DNA of 64,000 nt from UBA4416 sp044238845 (GTDB lineage: Bacteria > Bacteroidota > Bacteroidia > B-17B0 > Aurantibacillaceae), in the NCBI GenBank assembly GCA_044238845.1, contig JBIICN010000013.1:1-64000 (forward strand), read 5' to 3'. Below are positions 27,410 to 35,285 of the stretch, piece by piece. Both the position numbers and the translations under genes were made by a program. Each line of letters starts with the position of its first letter. The stretch's first letter is position 1. Below the pieces are notes generated by a model that was not told where the DNA came from, did not search any database, and saw only the letters and a list, made by a program, of their open reading frames with translations.

Positions 27410-28422
27410 GGTGTACCGCCTCCTAAAACATTTGTAAATAGAGCTTCATCCAATTTTAAACCGTGTAAATCAATATTATCGATTTGTTTTGCAATGGTAC
27501 CACCATTTATTTTATCTACAATAATTACTTCTTTTTGTTTTAATTCAGATAAAATAGATTGTGAATGTGTATTGATCCAAATAAAATGACCTTTATTAGT
27601 ACAAGCATCTCTGAAAATGCGAACAAATTCTTTTGCAACAAATGGATTTAATCCATTTTCAGGTTCTTCAATACATAAAAACTGTGGCTTTTCTGATTGA
27701 TAGACAGCTACTAGTAAAGAAATGATATTATATGTACCATCAGATAGTAAGTTTTTTCCAAATGGTTTTTTTGTTCCTTGTTCATAAACTAATAAAGTAT
27801 CGGTACCACTAATTTCATCGCTTCTAACTTCTATATTATCAAAGCCAGGGATTAATAATTGTAGCTCCTCTATTAATTCTTCTTTTAGGATTTCATTTTT
27901 TAAAATACGCTTCAAAACTAATTCCAAGTTACTTGCATCGGCATTTAATCTTAAATCATCTATATAGTTATTACGTTTTACTTTTGAATTACCAATAAAA
28001 AGATGTGTGAAATTGTAAAATTGTTTTAATTCTGGTGTATCAAACTTTCCTAATTCAGACTCTTGAGTTGCAAGATTATATGAGTCTTTAATTATTAAAT
28101 TGTGTCCATATGCACTGAAACTAGATGGATGATCCATTATTTCTATGTGAGGATCTAAATCATTATTTAAAATGAATCCTACAGCAATATTTTTATAAAT
28201 ATCGGTATTTCTGTTTAGAATATCTTCAATTTTTCCAAATAACCTTAGCGCATCAAAAGCATCAGATTTTATATAACATTGATTGAAAAAATCTAAGGCC
28301 TCAAAAATATTAGATTTCCCCGCAGCATTTGGCCCAACAAAAACAGAAAATGAATTAATGTCTTTTAATTCAATGTGTTTTATCGACTTATAATTAGATA
28401 TTTTAAGATTTTTGATTTCCAT
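27403..28422 (-). CDS. AAA (OLD/RecF-type) ATPase, AAA_21-like
   Basis: A 339-residue ABC/SMC-type ATPase beginning MEIKNLKISNYKSIKHIELK. Walker A is VGPNAAGKSNIFEAL near residue 29, the signature region LLSDGTYNIISLLVAVYQS lies near 227, Walker B is PQFLCIEEPENGLNP near 247, and the H-loop is FIWINTHSQSILSEL near 283. All motifs for ATP hydrolysis are intact. There is no fused nuclease domain: the protein ends GGGTPW, and the TOPRIM-like partner is the next gene. The stop of dapB is 15 bases upstream with no visible promoter, so it is probably transcribed from the par/dapB operon. The product would form dimers sensing DNA or an invader cue; function is inferred from architecture. Confidence 0.85.
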   Translation of the reverse strand: MEIKNLKISNYKSIKHIELKDINSFSVFVGPNAAGKSNIFEALDFFNQCYIKSDAFDALRLFGKIEDILNRNTDIYKNIAVGFILNNDLDPHIEIMDHPSSFSAYGHNLIIKDSYNLATQESELGKFDTPELKQFYNFTHLFIGNSKVKRNNYIDDLRLNADASNLELVLKRILKNEILKEELIEELQLLIPGFDNIEVRSDEISGTDTLLVYEQGTKKPFGKNLLSDGTYNIISLLVAVYQSEKPQFLCIEEPENGLNPFVAKEFVRIFRDACTNKGHFIWINTHSQSILSELKQKEVIIVDKINGGTIAKQIDNIDLHGLKLDEALFTNVLGGGTPW

Positions 28423-28437
28423 TCTCTAACAAATTTA

Positions 28438-29145
28438 CTAAATTAAATCGTTCATTGTAAATATACCTTTTTTGCCTTTAATATATTCGGAAGCGATGAC
28501 TGCGCCTAAAGCAAAGCCTTTACGATTATGAGCTTTGTGCATGATTTCGATATCATCAACTGCTGATGTGTATTTGATAATATGTGTACCTGGCACTTCT
28601 CCTTCTCTTACGTCTTTGATAAATAATGTTTCAGGATTATTATCAGTAATGCTCCATTGTTTTTTGCGTTCTATTTTATCAAGTACTTGATTAGCTAATG
28701 AAATAGCGGTTCCACTTGGTTTATCTAATTTATGAATGTGATGAATTTCTTCCATTTCCACATTATATGAATCGTATTTATTCATTAACTCAGCTAAGTA
28801 TGAATTTACTTTGAAGAATAAATTTACTCCTAAGCTAAAGTTAGTTGCATGAAATAAAGCGCCGTTTTTTTGTTGGCAATCGTTTTCAATTTCTTTAAAA
28901 GAATCGTACCAGCCAGTTGTGCCAACTACAATTGGAACTTGAGCTTCGAAACATTTTTTGATATTTGAGATAACGGTGTGTGGCGTGCTAAATTCAATAG
29001 CGACATCAGCTTTTTGTAAGCCTTCTTTTGTAAAAGTTGTAGCGTTTGTTTCGTCAACTTTTAAAACAATGCTATGTCCTCTTTGCAAAGCGATAGCTTC
29101 TATCTCTTTACCCATTTTGCCATATCCTAGTAATGCAATGTTCAT
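28438..29145 (-). CDS. dapB: 4-hydroxy-tetrahydrodipicolinate reductase
   Basis: A 235-residue NAD(P)H-dependent reductase of the diaminopimelate/lysine pathway. The nucleotide-binding loop is MNIALLGYGKMGKEIE. The catalytic region is EEIHHIHKLDKPSGTAISLA, with the His-His pair and the Lys of the KPSGTA motif. GTTGW and the C-terminal HNRKGFALGAVIASEYIKGKKG are also typical. It is somewhat shorter than E. coli DapB (273 aa), as is normal for Bacteroidota. It follows the DUF5683 gene by one base. Confidence 0.96.
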   Translation of the reverse strand: MNIALLGYGKMGKEIEAIALQRGHSIVLKVDETNATTFTKEGLQKADVAIEFSTPHTVISNIKKCFEAQVPIVVGTTGWYDSFKEIENDCQQKNGALFHATNFSLGVNLFFKVNSYLAELMNKYDSYNVEMEEIHHIHKLDKPSGTAISLANQVLDKIERKKQWSITDNNPETLFIKDVREGEVPGTHIIKYTSAVDDIEIMHKAHNRKGFALGAVIASEYIKGKKGIFTMNDLI

Positions 29146-29146
29146 A

Positions 29147-29731
29147 TTATTTAAACTTCAATTTTAAAGTTAATCCAGCTTGTAATTTATTATTATAATC
29201 AAAGTTAGAATAAGGATTTACTTGTAAACTTAAATCATCACTCACGTCAAATGTTTTTAAATGTGCGTCTACATTTGCATCTATAATATTTACAAGATAA
29301 ACAAGCGCTCCTGCCATGATAGCAATATCTCTGTATTTTCTGTAATATCTTTTTTGATCAATTAATTGGTTGGTATTATATAAAGTTCCGTTTATAGTAG
29401 TTTCGTCGTTATCATTTTCGTATCTTAAATTATCACTGTAATATTTGTATTTAATTTGATTAGTTACTCCCCAATAGCCAAGGCCGCCTAATGCTGCATA
29501 TATTAAAGGTGCTTTCCAGTATTTTTTATTATAAATTTGCCCTAAGCTTGGAAGGCAAGCACTCATGATGGTTGCTTTTCGCGCATTTGAATAAATAGCT
29601 TTATTAACGGCACGCTTTTTTTGAATAGAATCTTTTCTTATTTCTATACGTAAAGAATCGTTTCGTTGAGCCTTTGCTAAAACACCAAAGCAAATGAAGA
29701 ATAATATTAAATATGATATTGAAATGTTCAC
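29147..29731 (-). CDS. DUF5683 domain membrane/periplasmic protein
   Basis: A 194-residue protein with an N-terminal signal or anchor (SYLILFFICFGVLAKAQ). The conserved DUF5683 core ARKATIMSACLPSLGQIYNKKYWKAP is followed by the hydrophobic segment LIYAALGGLGYWGV. A second hydrophobic stretch IAIMAGALVYLVNIIDANVDAHL follows near residue 140. The family is nearly always found between parB and dapB in Bacteroidota and its biochemical role is not known to me. Gene order here is exactly that: parB 57 bases upstream, dapB one base downstream. Confidence 0.88.
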   Translation of the reverse strand: MNISISYLILFFICFGVLAKAQRNDSLRIEIRKDSIQKKRAVNKAIYSNARKATIMSACLPSLGQIYNKKYWKAPLIYAALGGLGYWGVTNQIKYKYYSDNLRYENDNDETTINGTLYNTNQLIDQKRYYRKYRDIAIMAGALVYLVNIIDANVDAHLKTFDVSDDLSLQVNPYSNFDYNNKLQAGLTLKLKFK

Positions 29732-29788
29732 CTAATCAAAATTAATCACAAGAAACTATTTTATTAATTTCTTGTGATTAATGGTTAG

Positions 29789-30685
29789 TTAATTTATGTC
29801 AAAAAAAGATAAAATATGTTCTAATTCGGTATCGTTACTAAAGGTTAAAGTGATAGCGCCTGTACCTTTTGGACTGCGTTTAAAGTCGAACGATTTGCTG
29901 AAAATTTTCTCAAGTTTTTTAGCGATTTGTTTATCCTCAATAGTTAGGGGTTTTTCTACACGAGTGGTTTTTGGTTTGAATGCTAATTTTTCTCCACGAG
30001 CTAATTCTTCAACCTGACGAACGGATAATTCATTTTCAACAGCCATAGCAAAAATTGCTAATTGCTTATCTTCATTTTCGATACTCAATAAAGCACGTGC
30101 ATGACCCATTGAAATATCTTTATCACGAACCGCTTTTTGAATAACAGCAGGTAATTTTAATAAACGTAAAAAATTGGTAACTGTACTACGTTGTTTGTTT
30201 ACTTTTTCGCTTAATTGTTCTTGTGTGATATTACACTCGTCAATTAAACGTTTGTAGCTTAATGAAACTTCAATAGGATCTAAATCTTCACGTTGTATGT
30301 TTTCAATCAAACCCATCTCTAACATAGCTTGATCGTTAGCAACACGAATGTACGCTGGAATCTCAGTTAATTCTGCTAATTGAGACGCTCTAAAACGACG
30401 TTCTCCAGAAATCAATTGGTATTTATCATAACCAAGTTTACGAACCGTTATTGGTTGTATGATGCCATGTTGTTTAATAGAGTCCGCTAATTCTTGTAAA
30501 GCAATTTCTTCGAAATTAGTGCGTGGTTGAAACGGATTGGTTTCAATATTTTTTATTTTAATAATAGCTATAGATCCAACTACTGGCGCGCTTTCGCCAG
30601 TTTGCTTTGTTGTAATATCGGTTTTAGCATTTTCTAACAATGCACTTAATCCTCTTCCTAATGCTGGTTTTTTATTATTGCTCAT
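29789..30685 (-). CDS. parB: Chromosome partitioning protein ParB
   Basis: A 298-residue ParB. The N-terminus NNKKPALGRGLSALL is the ParA-stimulating segment. The CTPase/N-engagement motifs are NPFQPRTNFEE and ISGERRFRASQLAEL near residue 95, then ENIQREDLDPIE. The helix-turn-helix LSEKVNKQRSTVTNFLRLLKLP (about residues 155-176) recognises parS, and a C-terminal dimerisation domain is present. It works with ParA in origin segregation in the cytoplasm. I found no good parS palindrome in this window. Only three bases separate it from parA. Confidence 0.97.
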   Translation of the reverse strand: MSNNKKPALGRGLSALLENAKTDITTKQTGESAPVVGSIAIIKIKNIETNPFQPRTNFEEIALQELADSIKQHGIIQPITVRKLGYDKYQLISGERRFRASQLAELTEIPAYIRVANDQAMLEMGLIENIQREDLDPIEVSLSYKRLIDECNITQEQLSEKVNKQRSTVTNFLRLLKLPAVIQKAVRDKDISMGHARALLSIENEDKQLAIFAMAVENELSVRQVEELARGEKLAFKPKTTRVEKPLTIEDKQIAKKLEKIFSKSFDFKRSPKGTGAITLTFSNDTELEHILSFFDIN

Positions 30686-30688
30686 GTT

Positions 30689-31522
30689 CTATCCTTCGTT
30701 AAATTCTGATTCTTCTTCTGTAAAAGTCATGGTACGATCTTCATCGCTAATTTTTGTTAGGCCGTTGCGTTGTAAAATTTCGCGAGCTAAGTTTAAATAG
30801 TTAACTGATCCTTTTCCAATAGCATCATGCATAATGATGGTTTTACCATGACTTGGTGCTTCTGCTAATTTTGTATTACGCTGCACAATCGTATTAAATA
30901 CCATGTTTTGGAAATGCATTTTCACTTCTTCAACCACTTGGTTCGCTAGTTTTAAGCGTGGATCATACATCGTTAATAAAACACCTTCAATATCTAATTC
31001 GGTATTAATGTGAGCTTGAATTAACTTAATTGTTTGTAATAATTTACCCATTCCTTCCAAGGCAAAGTATTCGCATTGAACAGGAATAATAACGCTATCA
31101 GCAGCTGCTAATGAATTAATTACTGTTAAGCCTAATGATGGACAACAGTCGATGATAATGAAATCATAATCATTTTTAATTTTTTCCAAAGCCGCTTTCA
31201 TCATGTAATCTCTATTAGGAAGATTCACGATTTCTAGCTCAATTGCTACTAAATCAGTATTAGTAGGTAATAAATATAAGTTTGGAGTATCTGTTTCTAG
31301 GATAACTTCTTTTGGATGTTTGTTGTCGATAATACACTCATACAAACCTGATTTTACATTTTTCGGTTCAATTCCAACTCCAGATGTAGCATTGGCTTGA
31401 GGATCAGCATCTACTAATAAGGTTTTATATTCTAAAACCGCTAAAGATGCCGCTAAATTAATTGCTGATGTGGTTTTTCCAACTCCACCTTTTTGATTTG
31501 CTATTGCTATGATTTTTCCCAT
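30689..31522 (-). CDS. parA: Chromosome partitioning ATPase ParA/Soj
   Basis: A 277-residue ParA-type deviant Walker ATPase. MGKIIAIANQKGGVGKTTSA holds the P-loop with both lysines. Other motifs are LLVDADPQANATSGVG, the Walker B-like FIIIDCCPSLGLTVINSLAAAD, and PVQCEYFALEGMG. It forms ATP-dependent dimers on the nucleoid and moves ParB-parS complexes. Genus-level variation shows at the C-terminal acidic tail (TEEESEFNEG). It lies four bases downstream of the UPF0173 gene and is the second gene in a run of minus-strand genes down to lepB. Confidence 0.97.
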   Translation of the reverse strand: MGKIIAIANQKGGVGKTTSAINLAASLAVLEYKTLLVDADPQANATSGVGIEPKNVKSGLYECIIDNKHPKEVILETDTPNLYLLPTNTDLVAIELEIVNLPNRDYMMKAALEKIKNDYDFIIIDCCPSLGLTVINSLAAADSVIIPVQCEYFALEGMGKLLQTIKLIQAHINTELDIEGVLLTMYDPRLKLANQVVEEVKMHFQNMVFNTIVQRNTKLAEAPSHGKTIIMHDAIGKGSVNYLNLAREILQRNGLTKISDEDRTMTFTEEESEFNEG

Positions 31523-31526
31523 GTTC

Positions 31527-32210
31527 TTATTTGCTAATCGTTTCTCCTATTTGTAAAAGAGTTAATTGTTTTCCTTGAGTACTAAATTTATGTTTCGCTT
31601 CTTCTTGATCAATTTTAATAAATCCAAATGTGTCATAATGCATACCAATTACATCTCCGCAATTGATGAAATCTTTGCAACAAATAATAGCGTTATCTAC
31701 ACCCATCGTAAAATTATCGCCAATAGGCAGAAATGCAAAATCAATTTTACGATAGTTGCCAATCAACTTCATGTCATACGTTAATGCCGTGTCTCCAGCA
31801 TAGTAAAAGTTTTTATCAGTACTTTCAATTACAAATCCCATGGGGTTTCCACCATATGTGCCATCTGGCATGCTACTGCTATGCTCTGCTTTCACACATT
31901 TGATGGAACCAAAATCAAATGCTTTTTTGCCACCAGTATTCATTGGATGAATGTTTTCAACTCCTTTGCTTTTAAGCCACACATAAATTTCCCAATTACA
32001 AACTACAAGCGCATTTGTACGTTTTGCAATCGAAACAGCGTCGGCAATGTGATCTTCGTGTCCGTGAGAAATTAGTATATAATCAGCTTCTACTGTTGTT
32101 GCGTCAATGTTTTTGGCTAACTCGTTAGGCGTAATAAATGGGTCAAACAATAAATGTTTGCTATTAATTTCTACCCCAAAACAAGAATGACCGTAATATG
32201 TTATATTCAT
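31527..32210 (-). CDS. UPF0173 metallo-beta-lactamase-fold hydrolase
   Basis: A 227-residue protein when started at the ATG 32208-32210 (MNITYYGHSCFGVEI). The reading frame extends 12 codons further upstream to 32246, but family members begin at this methionine, so I prefer the shorter form. Metal-binding motifs are HGHEDHIAD near residue 55, an EHSSSMPDG segment near 110, and YYAGDTALTYD near 140, followed by FLPIGDNFTMG and IGMHYDT. The family is broadly conserved, related to YtkL/YycJ-type hydrolases; its physiological substrate is uncertain. It heads the par operon here. Confidence 0.92.
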   Translation of the reverse strand: MNITYYGHSCFGVEINSKHLLFDPFITPNELAKNIDATTVEADYILISHGHEDHIADAVSIAKRTNALVVCNWEIYVWLKSKGVENIHPMNTGGKKAFDFGSIKCVKAEHSSSMPDGTYGGNPMGFVIESTDKNFYYAGDTALTYDMKLIGNYRKIDFAFLPIGDNFTMGVDNAIICCKDFINCGDVIGMHYDTFGFIKIDQEEAKHKFSTQGKQLTLLQIGETISK

Positions 32211-32330
32211 TAATATAAATTCAAAAAAATAGTACTTATTGTACACGTAAATTTAAACTATTTAGGCGTTTTATCTGTTTTTAGTTTTTAACAGTAAAAT
32301 TCATAACTTCGCCAAAATGTTAATAATATA

Positions 32331-32858
32331 ATGCATTCAATTACAATCATATCGGCAACTAACAGAGTTGATAGTAACACTGAAAAAGTAGCAAATAATT
32401 ATAAATCTGTTTTAAAAAGTAAAGGTGTTGATGTTGAGCTATTTAGCTTAAAAGATTTGCCTGAATCGGTTTTACATACAGATTTATATGGGAAACGTTC
32501 AGAAGATTTTCAAAAGATTATAGATACATACGTTGATAAACAAACTAAATTTATTTTTATTGCGCCTGAATATAATGGGAGTTTTGCAGGTATTTTAAAG
32601 GTGTTTTTAGATGCTATTCCTCCACGCATTTGGACAGAAAACAAAGCTTGTTTAGTGGGTGTTTCAACTGGTAGAGCAGGTAATTTACGTGGAATGGAAC
32701 ATTTGACTAATATTTTGAATTATTTAAAAATCAATGTGTATCATAATAAATTACCTATTAGTAGAGTGGATACGTTGCTAGATACTCAAGGAAATTTAAC
32801 GGATGCTGATACGCTTAAAGTTATTGATATTCAATTAGAAGGTTTTTTGAAGTTTTAG
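32331..32858 (+). CDS. NADPH-dependent FMN reductase family protein
   Basis: A 175-residue flavodoxin-fold protein. The FMN phosphate-binding loop is ISATNRVDSNTEKVAN at the N-terminus. The central part FIFIAPEYNGSFAGILKVFLD is the family's diagnostic PEYNGS(F/Y) motif, followed by GVSTGRAGNLRGMEHL. Family members reduce FMN, quinones, azo dyes or chromate with NAD(P)H in the cytoplasm. It is divergent from the UPF0173/par operon. A short dyad but no clear terminator follows. Confident in the family, not in the substrate. Confidence 0.93.
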   Translation: MHSITIISATNRVDSNTEKVANNYKSVLKSKGVDVELFSLKDLPESVLHTDLYGKRSEDFQKIIDTYVDKQTKFIFIAPEYNGSFAGILKVFLDAIPPRIWTENKACLVGVSTGRAGNLRGMEHLTNILNYLKINVYHNKLPISRVDTLLDTQGNLTDADTLKVIDIQLEGFLKF

Positions 32859-32879
32859 TTATTTTCTTTTATTTCTAAA

Positions 32880-32896
32880 TGCTACAATTTGTAGCA
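32880..32896. promoter_or_regulatory. Perfect 7-bp dyad, possible operator or weak hairpin
   Basis: TGCTACA-ATT-TGTAGCA lies 21 bases after the FMN reductase stop and 55 bases before the ORF6N start. There is no T-run after it, so it is not a normal terminator. It could bind a repressor controlling the ORF6N gene. Confidence 0.35.
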
Positions 32897-32951
32897 AAAG
32901 CTTATTCTTAAATTATTTAATCTTGCAAAATATTTTGTAGAAAGAATAATT

Positions 32952-33497
32952 ATGAGCGAAAAAGAAAATGGATTAACGATTCCAGATGAATTAGTGATGT
33001 CCCGATAGTTATCGGGAAAGATTTATCTTATTCGAAATCAAAAGGTAATGCTAGACAGCGATTTGGCGGAACTGTATCAGGTTGAAACTAAAGTGCTAAA
33101 CCAGCAGGTGAAAAGAAATATAAAACGTTTTCCTGAAGATTTCATGTTTCAATTGACTGAACAAGAGTTTCATAACTTGAAGTCACAAATTGTGACTTCA
33201 AGTTGGGGCGGAAAAAGAAAATTACCGTATGTGTTTACAGAACAAGGTGTAGCGATGTTATCAGGAATTTTAAATAGCGACCGTGCTATAGCTGTTAATA
33301 TACAAATCATGAGAATTTTTACTAGAATTCGTCAAATGTTAGCAGATAATACAGATTTACGTTTGGATATTGAAAAAATAAAAAATAAACTCGATAATCA
33401 CTATAAGAATATGGAGATTGTTTTTAGGTATTTAGATGAGTTGTTAGAGAAAAAAGAAAACCCTATCGAGAGAAATAAAATTGGGTATAAAATTTAG
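32952..33497 (+). pseudogene. ORF6N-domain (KilA-N-type) DNA-binding protein, disrupted by an 18-bp palindrome with in-frame TAG
   Basis: Starting at ATG 32952 the product reads MSEKENGLTIPDELVM, then six foreign codons (TCC CGA TAG TTA TCG GGA, 33000-33017), then KIYLIRNQKVMLDSDLAELYQ and the rest of a normal ORF6N domain (KRNIKRFPEDFMFQLT, KLPYVFTEQGVAMLSGIL) and a C-terminal coiled-coil-like region. The insertion is exactly 18 bases, so the frame is kept, but it contains TAG. A product could start only at ATG 33048 (149 residues), lacking the first conserved strand. ORF6N proteins are phage/mobile-element-type DNA-binding proteins of unknown role. It is either a pseudogene, a read-through gene, or a truncated but active form. 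Confidence 0.82.
33000..33017. repeat. 18-bp palindrome TCCCGATAGTTATCGGGA inserted in a coding sequence
   Basis: Arms TCCCGATA and TATCGGGA are separated by GT. A related degenerate copy, CCCGAAATCTATTGGG at 12382-12397, matches it at 13 of 16 positions on the opposite strand. I recognise CCCGATAG-TATCGGG palindromes as dispersed repeats of Bacteroidota genomes; copy number here cannot be counted from one window. Confidence 0.75.
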
Positions 33498-33499
33498 GT

Positions 33500-33967
33500 T
33501 TATTTTTTACTTAATTCATAACCTTCATCAATTAATAAATTCTTGCTTTTACTTGCCGCTACAGCTAATTCGTCGCAACGGTTATTTTCTTTATTAGAAG
33601 CATGACCTTTTACCCACACAAATTTAATGTTGTGCTTTTTTTGAATTTCCAAAAAGCGTTTCCATAAATCGGGATTAGCTTTGTCTTTAAATCCTTTCTT
33701 TACCCAGCCATAAACCCAGCCCAAATTAATCGAATCAACAACATATTTTGAGTCGGAATAAACTACCACATTGGAGTTTTCTTTTTTTAACGTTTCAAGT
33801 GCTACAATAATGGCAATCAATTCCATCCGATTATTAGTCGTTAACTTAAATCCGTAGGCCAATTCTTTGCGTTGTTCTTTATATTTCATAACAATGCCAA
33901 GTCCACCTGGACCAGGATTTCCGCTACAGGCACCGTCAGTGTATATTTCAATTACGTCGTTAATCAT
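33500..33967 (-). CDS. rnhA: Ribonuclease HI
   Basis: A 155-residue enzyme of the size of E. coli RNase HI. It cleaves RNA in RNA-DNA hybrids in the cytoplasm. The catalytic carboxylates are visible: Asp in IEIYTDGACSGNPGPGG (residue 10), Glu in NNRMELIAI (near 49), Asp in VVYSDSKYVVD (near 71) and the late Asp in NNRCDELAV (near 134). The basic protrusion is INLGWVYGWVKKGFKDK and the histidine loop VKGHASNKENN. It converges with the ORF6N gene, with two bases between. Confidence 0.97.
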   Translation of the reverse strand: MINDVIEIYTDGACSGNPGPGGLGIVMKYKEQRKELAYGFKLTTNNRMELIAIIVALETLKKENSNVVVYSDSKYVVDSINLGWVYGWVKKGFKDKANPDLWKRFLEIQKKHNIKFVWVKGHASNKENNRCDELAVAASKSKNLLIDEGYELSKK

Positions 33968-34098
33968 TAGTTTTCAAATATAGGTTTATTCAAATTAAAA
34001 ATGATATTTCTCATCTATCTTTTACCTAAAATAGTTCAAAAAAAAGCTTCAAAAATCGCCAATTTTTAATATATTTAAAACCTATATAAATTCAAGAT

Positions 34099-35205
34099 AT
34101 GGCAAAGAAAACAGCTAAAAAAGAGAAGAGTATTTTTAATCAAAATTCTTTAACATTTTTAAAAGACTATTTAAATAATCCTTCACCAACAGGTTTTGAA
34201 AGTGCAGGACAAAAAATGTGGTTAAATTATATTAAGCCATATATAGATGAACATTACGTAGATAATTATGGAACTGTAGTTGGTATTGTAAATCCAGAAG
34301 CACCCTATAAAGTAATTATTGAAGCTCATGCTGATGAAATTTCTTGGTTTGTACATTATATTACAAAAGATGGATTTATTTATTTACGACGTAATGGAGG
34401 AAGCGATCATCAAATTGCGCCCTCAAAACGCGTTAATATTTTTACGGATAAAGGAATTGTAAAAGGAGTTTTTGGATGGCCAGCTATTCATGTTCGAGAT
34501 GCTGCAAAAGAAGAAACACCTACGTTAAAAAATATTTTCCTAGACTTAGGTTGCAAAAGCGATAAAGAAGTAGAAGAACTTGGAGTGCATGTTGGTTGCG
34601 TAGTAACTTATGACGATGAATTTATGGTATTAAATGATCGTTACTTTGTAGGTAGAGCATTAGATAATAGAGTAGGCGGTTTTATGATTGCCGAAGTGGC
34701 TCGTTTACTAAAAGAAAGTAAAACTAAATTGCCATTTGGACTATATATTGTAAATGCCGTTCAAGAAGAAGTTGGTTTAAATGGGGCCACAATGATTGCT
34801 CATAAAATAAAACCAAATGCAGCTATTGTAACAGATGTTTGTCATGATACACAAACACCTATGATGAATAAAATTGTGAGTGGCGACTTAGCTTGTGGTA
34901 AAGGACCAGTATTGTCATATGGCCCTGCGGTTCATAATAATTTATTGAAAATAATTATAGATGCAGCTACAAAAAATAAAATTGATTTTCAACGTCAAGC
35001 AGCGAGCAGAGTGACTGGCACAGATACAGACGCTATTGCGTTTAGTAATGATGGTGTGCCATCTGCATTAATTTCATTGCCTTTACGTTACATGCATACA
35101 ACTGTTGAAAGCGTTCATAAAGATGATGTAGAGAATGTGATTAAATTAATTCTTGCTTCCTTAAAAAACATTAAAAACAATCACGATTTCAGATATTTGA
35201 AATAA
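34099..35205 (+). CDS. M42 family aminopeptidase (FrvX/glutamyl aminopeptidase-like)
   Basis: A 368-residue metallopeptidase. Co-catalytic metal ligands typical of M42 are visible: His in IEAHADEISWFV (near residue 76), Asp in GRALDNRVGG (near 194), the Glu pair in VNAVQEEVGLNGA (near 228), Asp in IVTDVCHDTQ (near 250) and His in RYMHTTVESVH (near 335). The N-terminus is lysine-rich (AKKTAKKEKS), without a signal peptide, so cytoplasmic. M42 enzymes form large tetrahedral aminopeptidase complexes degrading peptides. It is a separate unit from the following GH3-like gene, 80 bases downstream. Confidence 0.93.
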   Translation: MAKKTAKKEKSIFNQNSLTFLKDYLNNPSPTGFESAGQKMWLNYIKPYIDEHYVDNYGTVVGIVNPEAPYKVIIEAHADEISWFVHYITKDGFIYLRRNGGSDHQIAPSKRVNIFTDKGIVKGVFGWPAIHVRDAAKEETPTLKNIFLDLGCKSDKEVEELGVHVGCVVTYDDEFMVLNDRYFVGRALDNRVGGFMIAEVARLLKESKTKLPFGLYIVNAVQEEVGLNGATMIAHKIKPNAAIVTDVCHDTQTPMMNKIVSGDLACGKGPVLSYGPAVHNNLLKIIIDAATKNKIDFQRQAASRVTGTDTDAIAFSNDGVPSALISLPLRYMHTTVESVHKDDVENVIKLILASLKNIKNNHDFRYLK

Positions 35206-35285
35206 TTAATGAGATAGAAAGTTTTTGAATTAAAGATTAATTAAATTCTATAATTCTCGAATTCATAACTCACTAACTGAATAAA

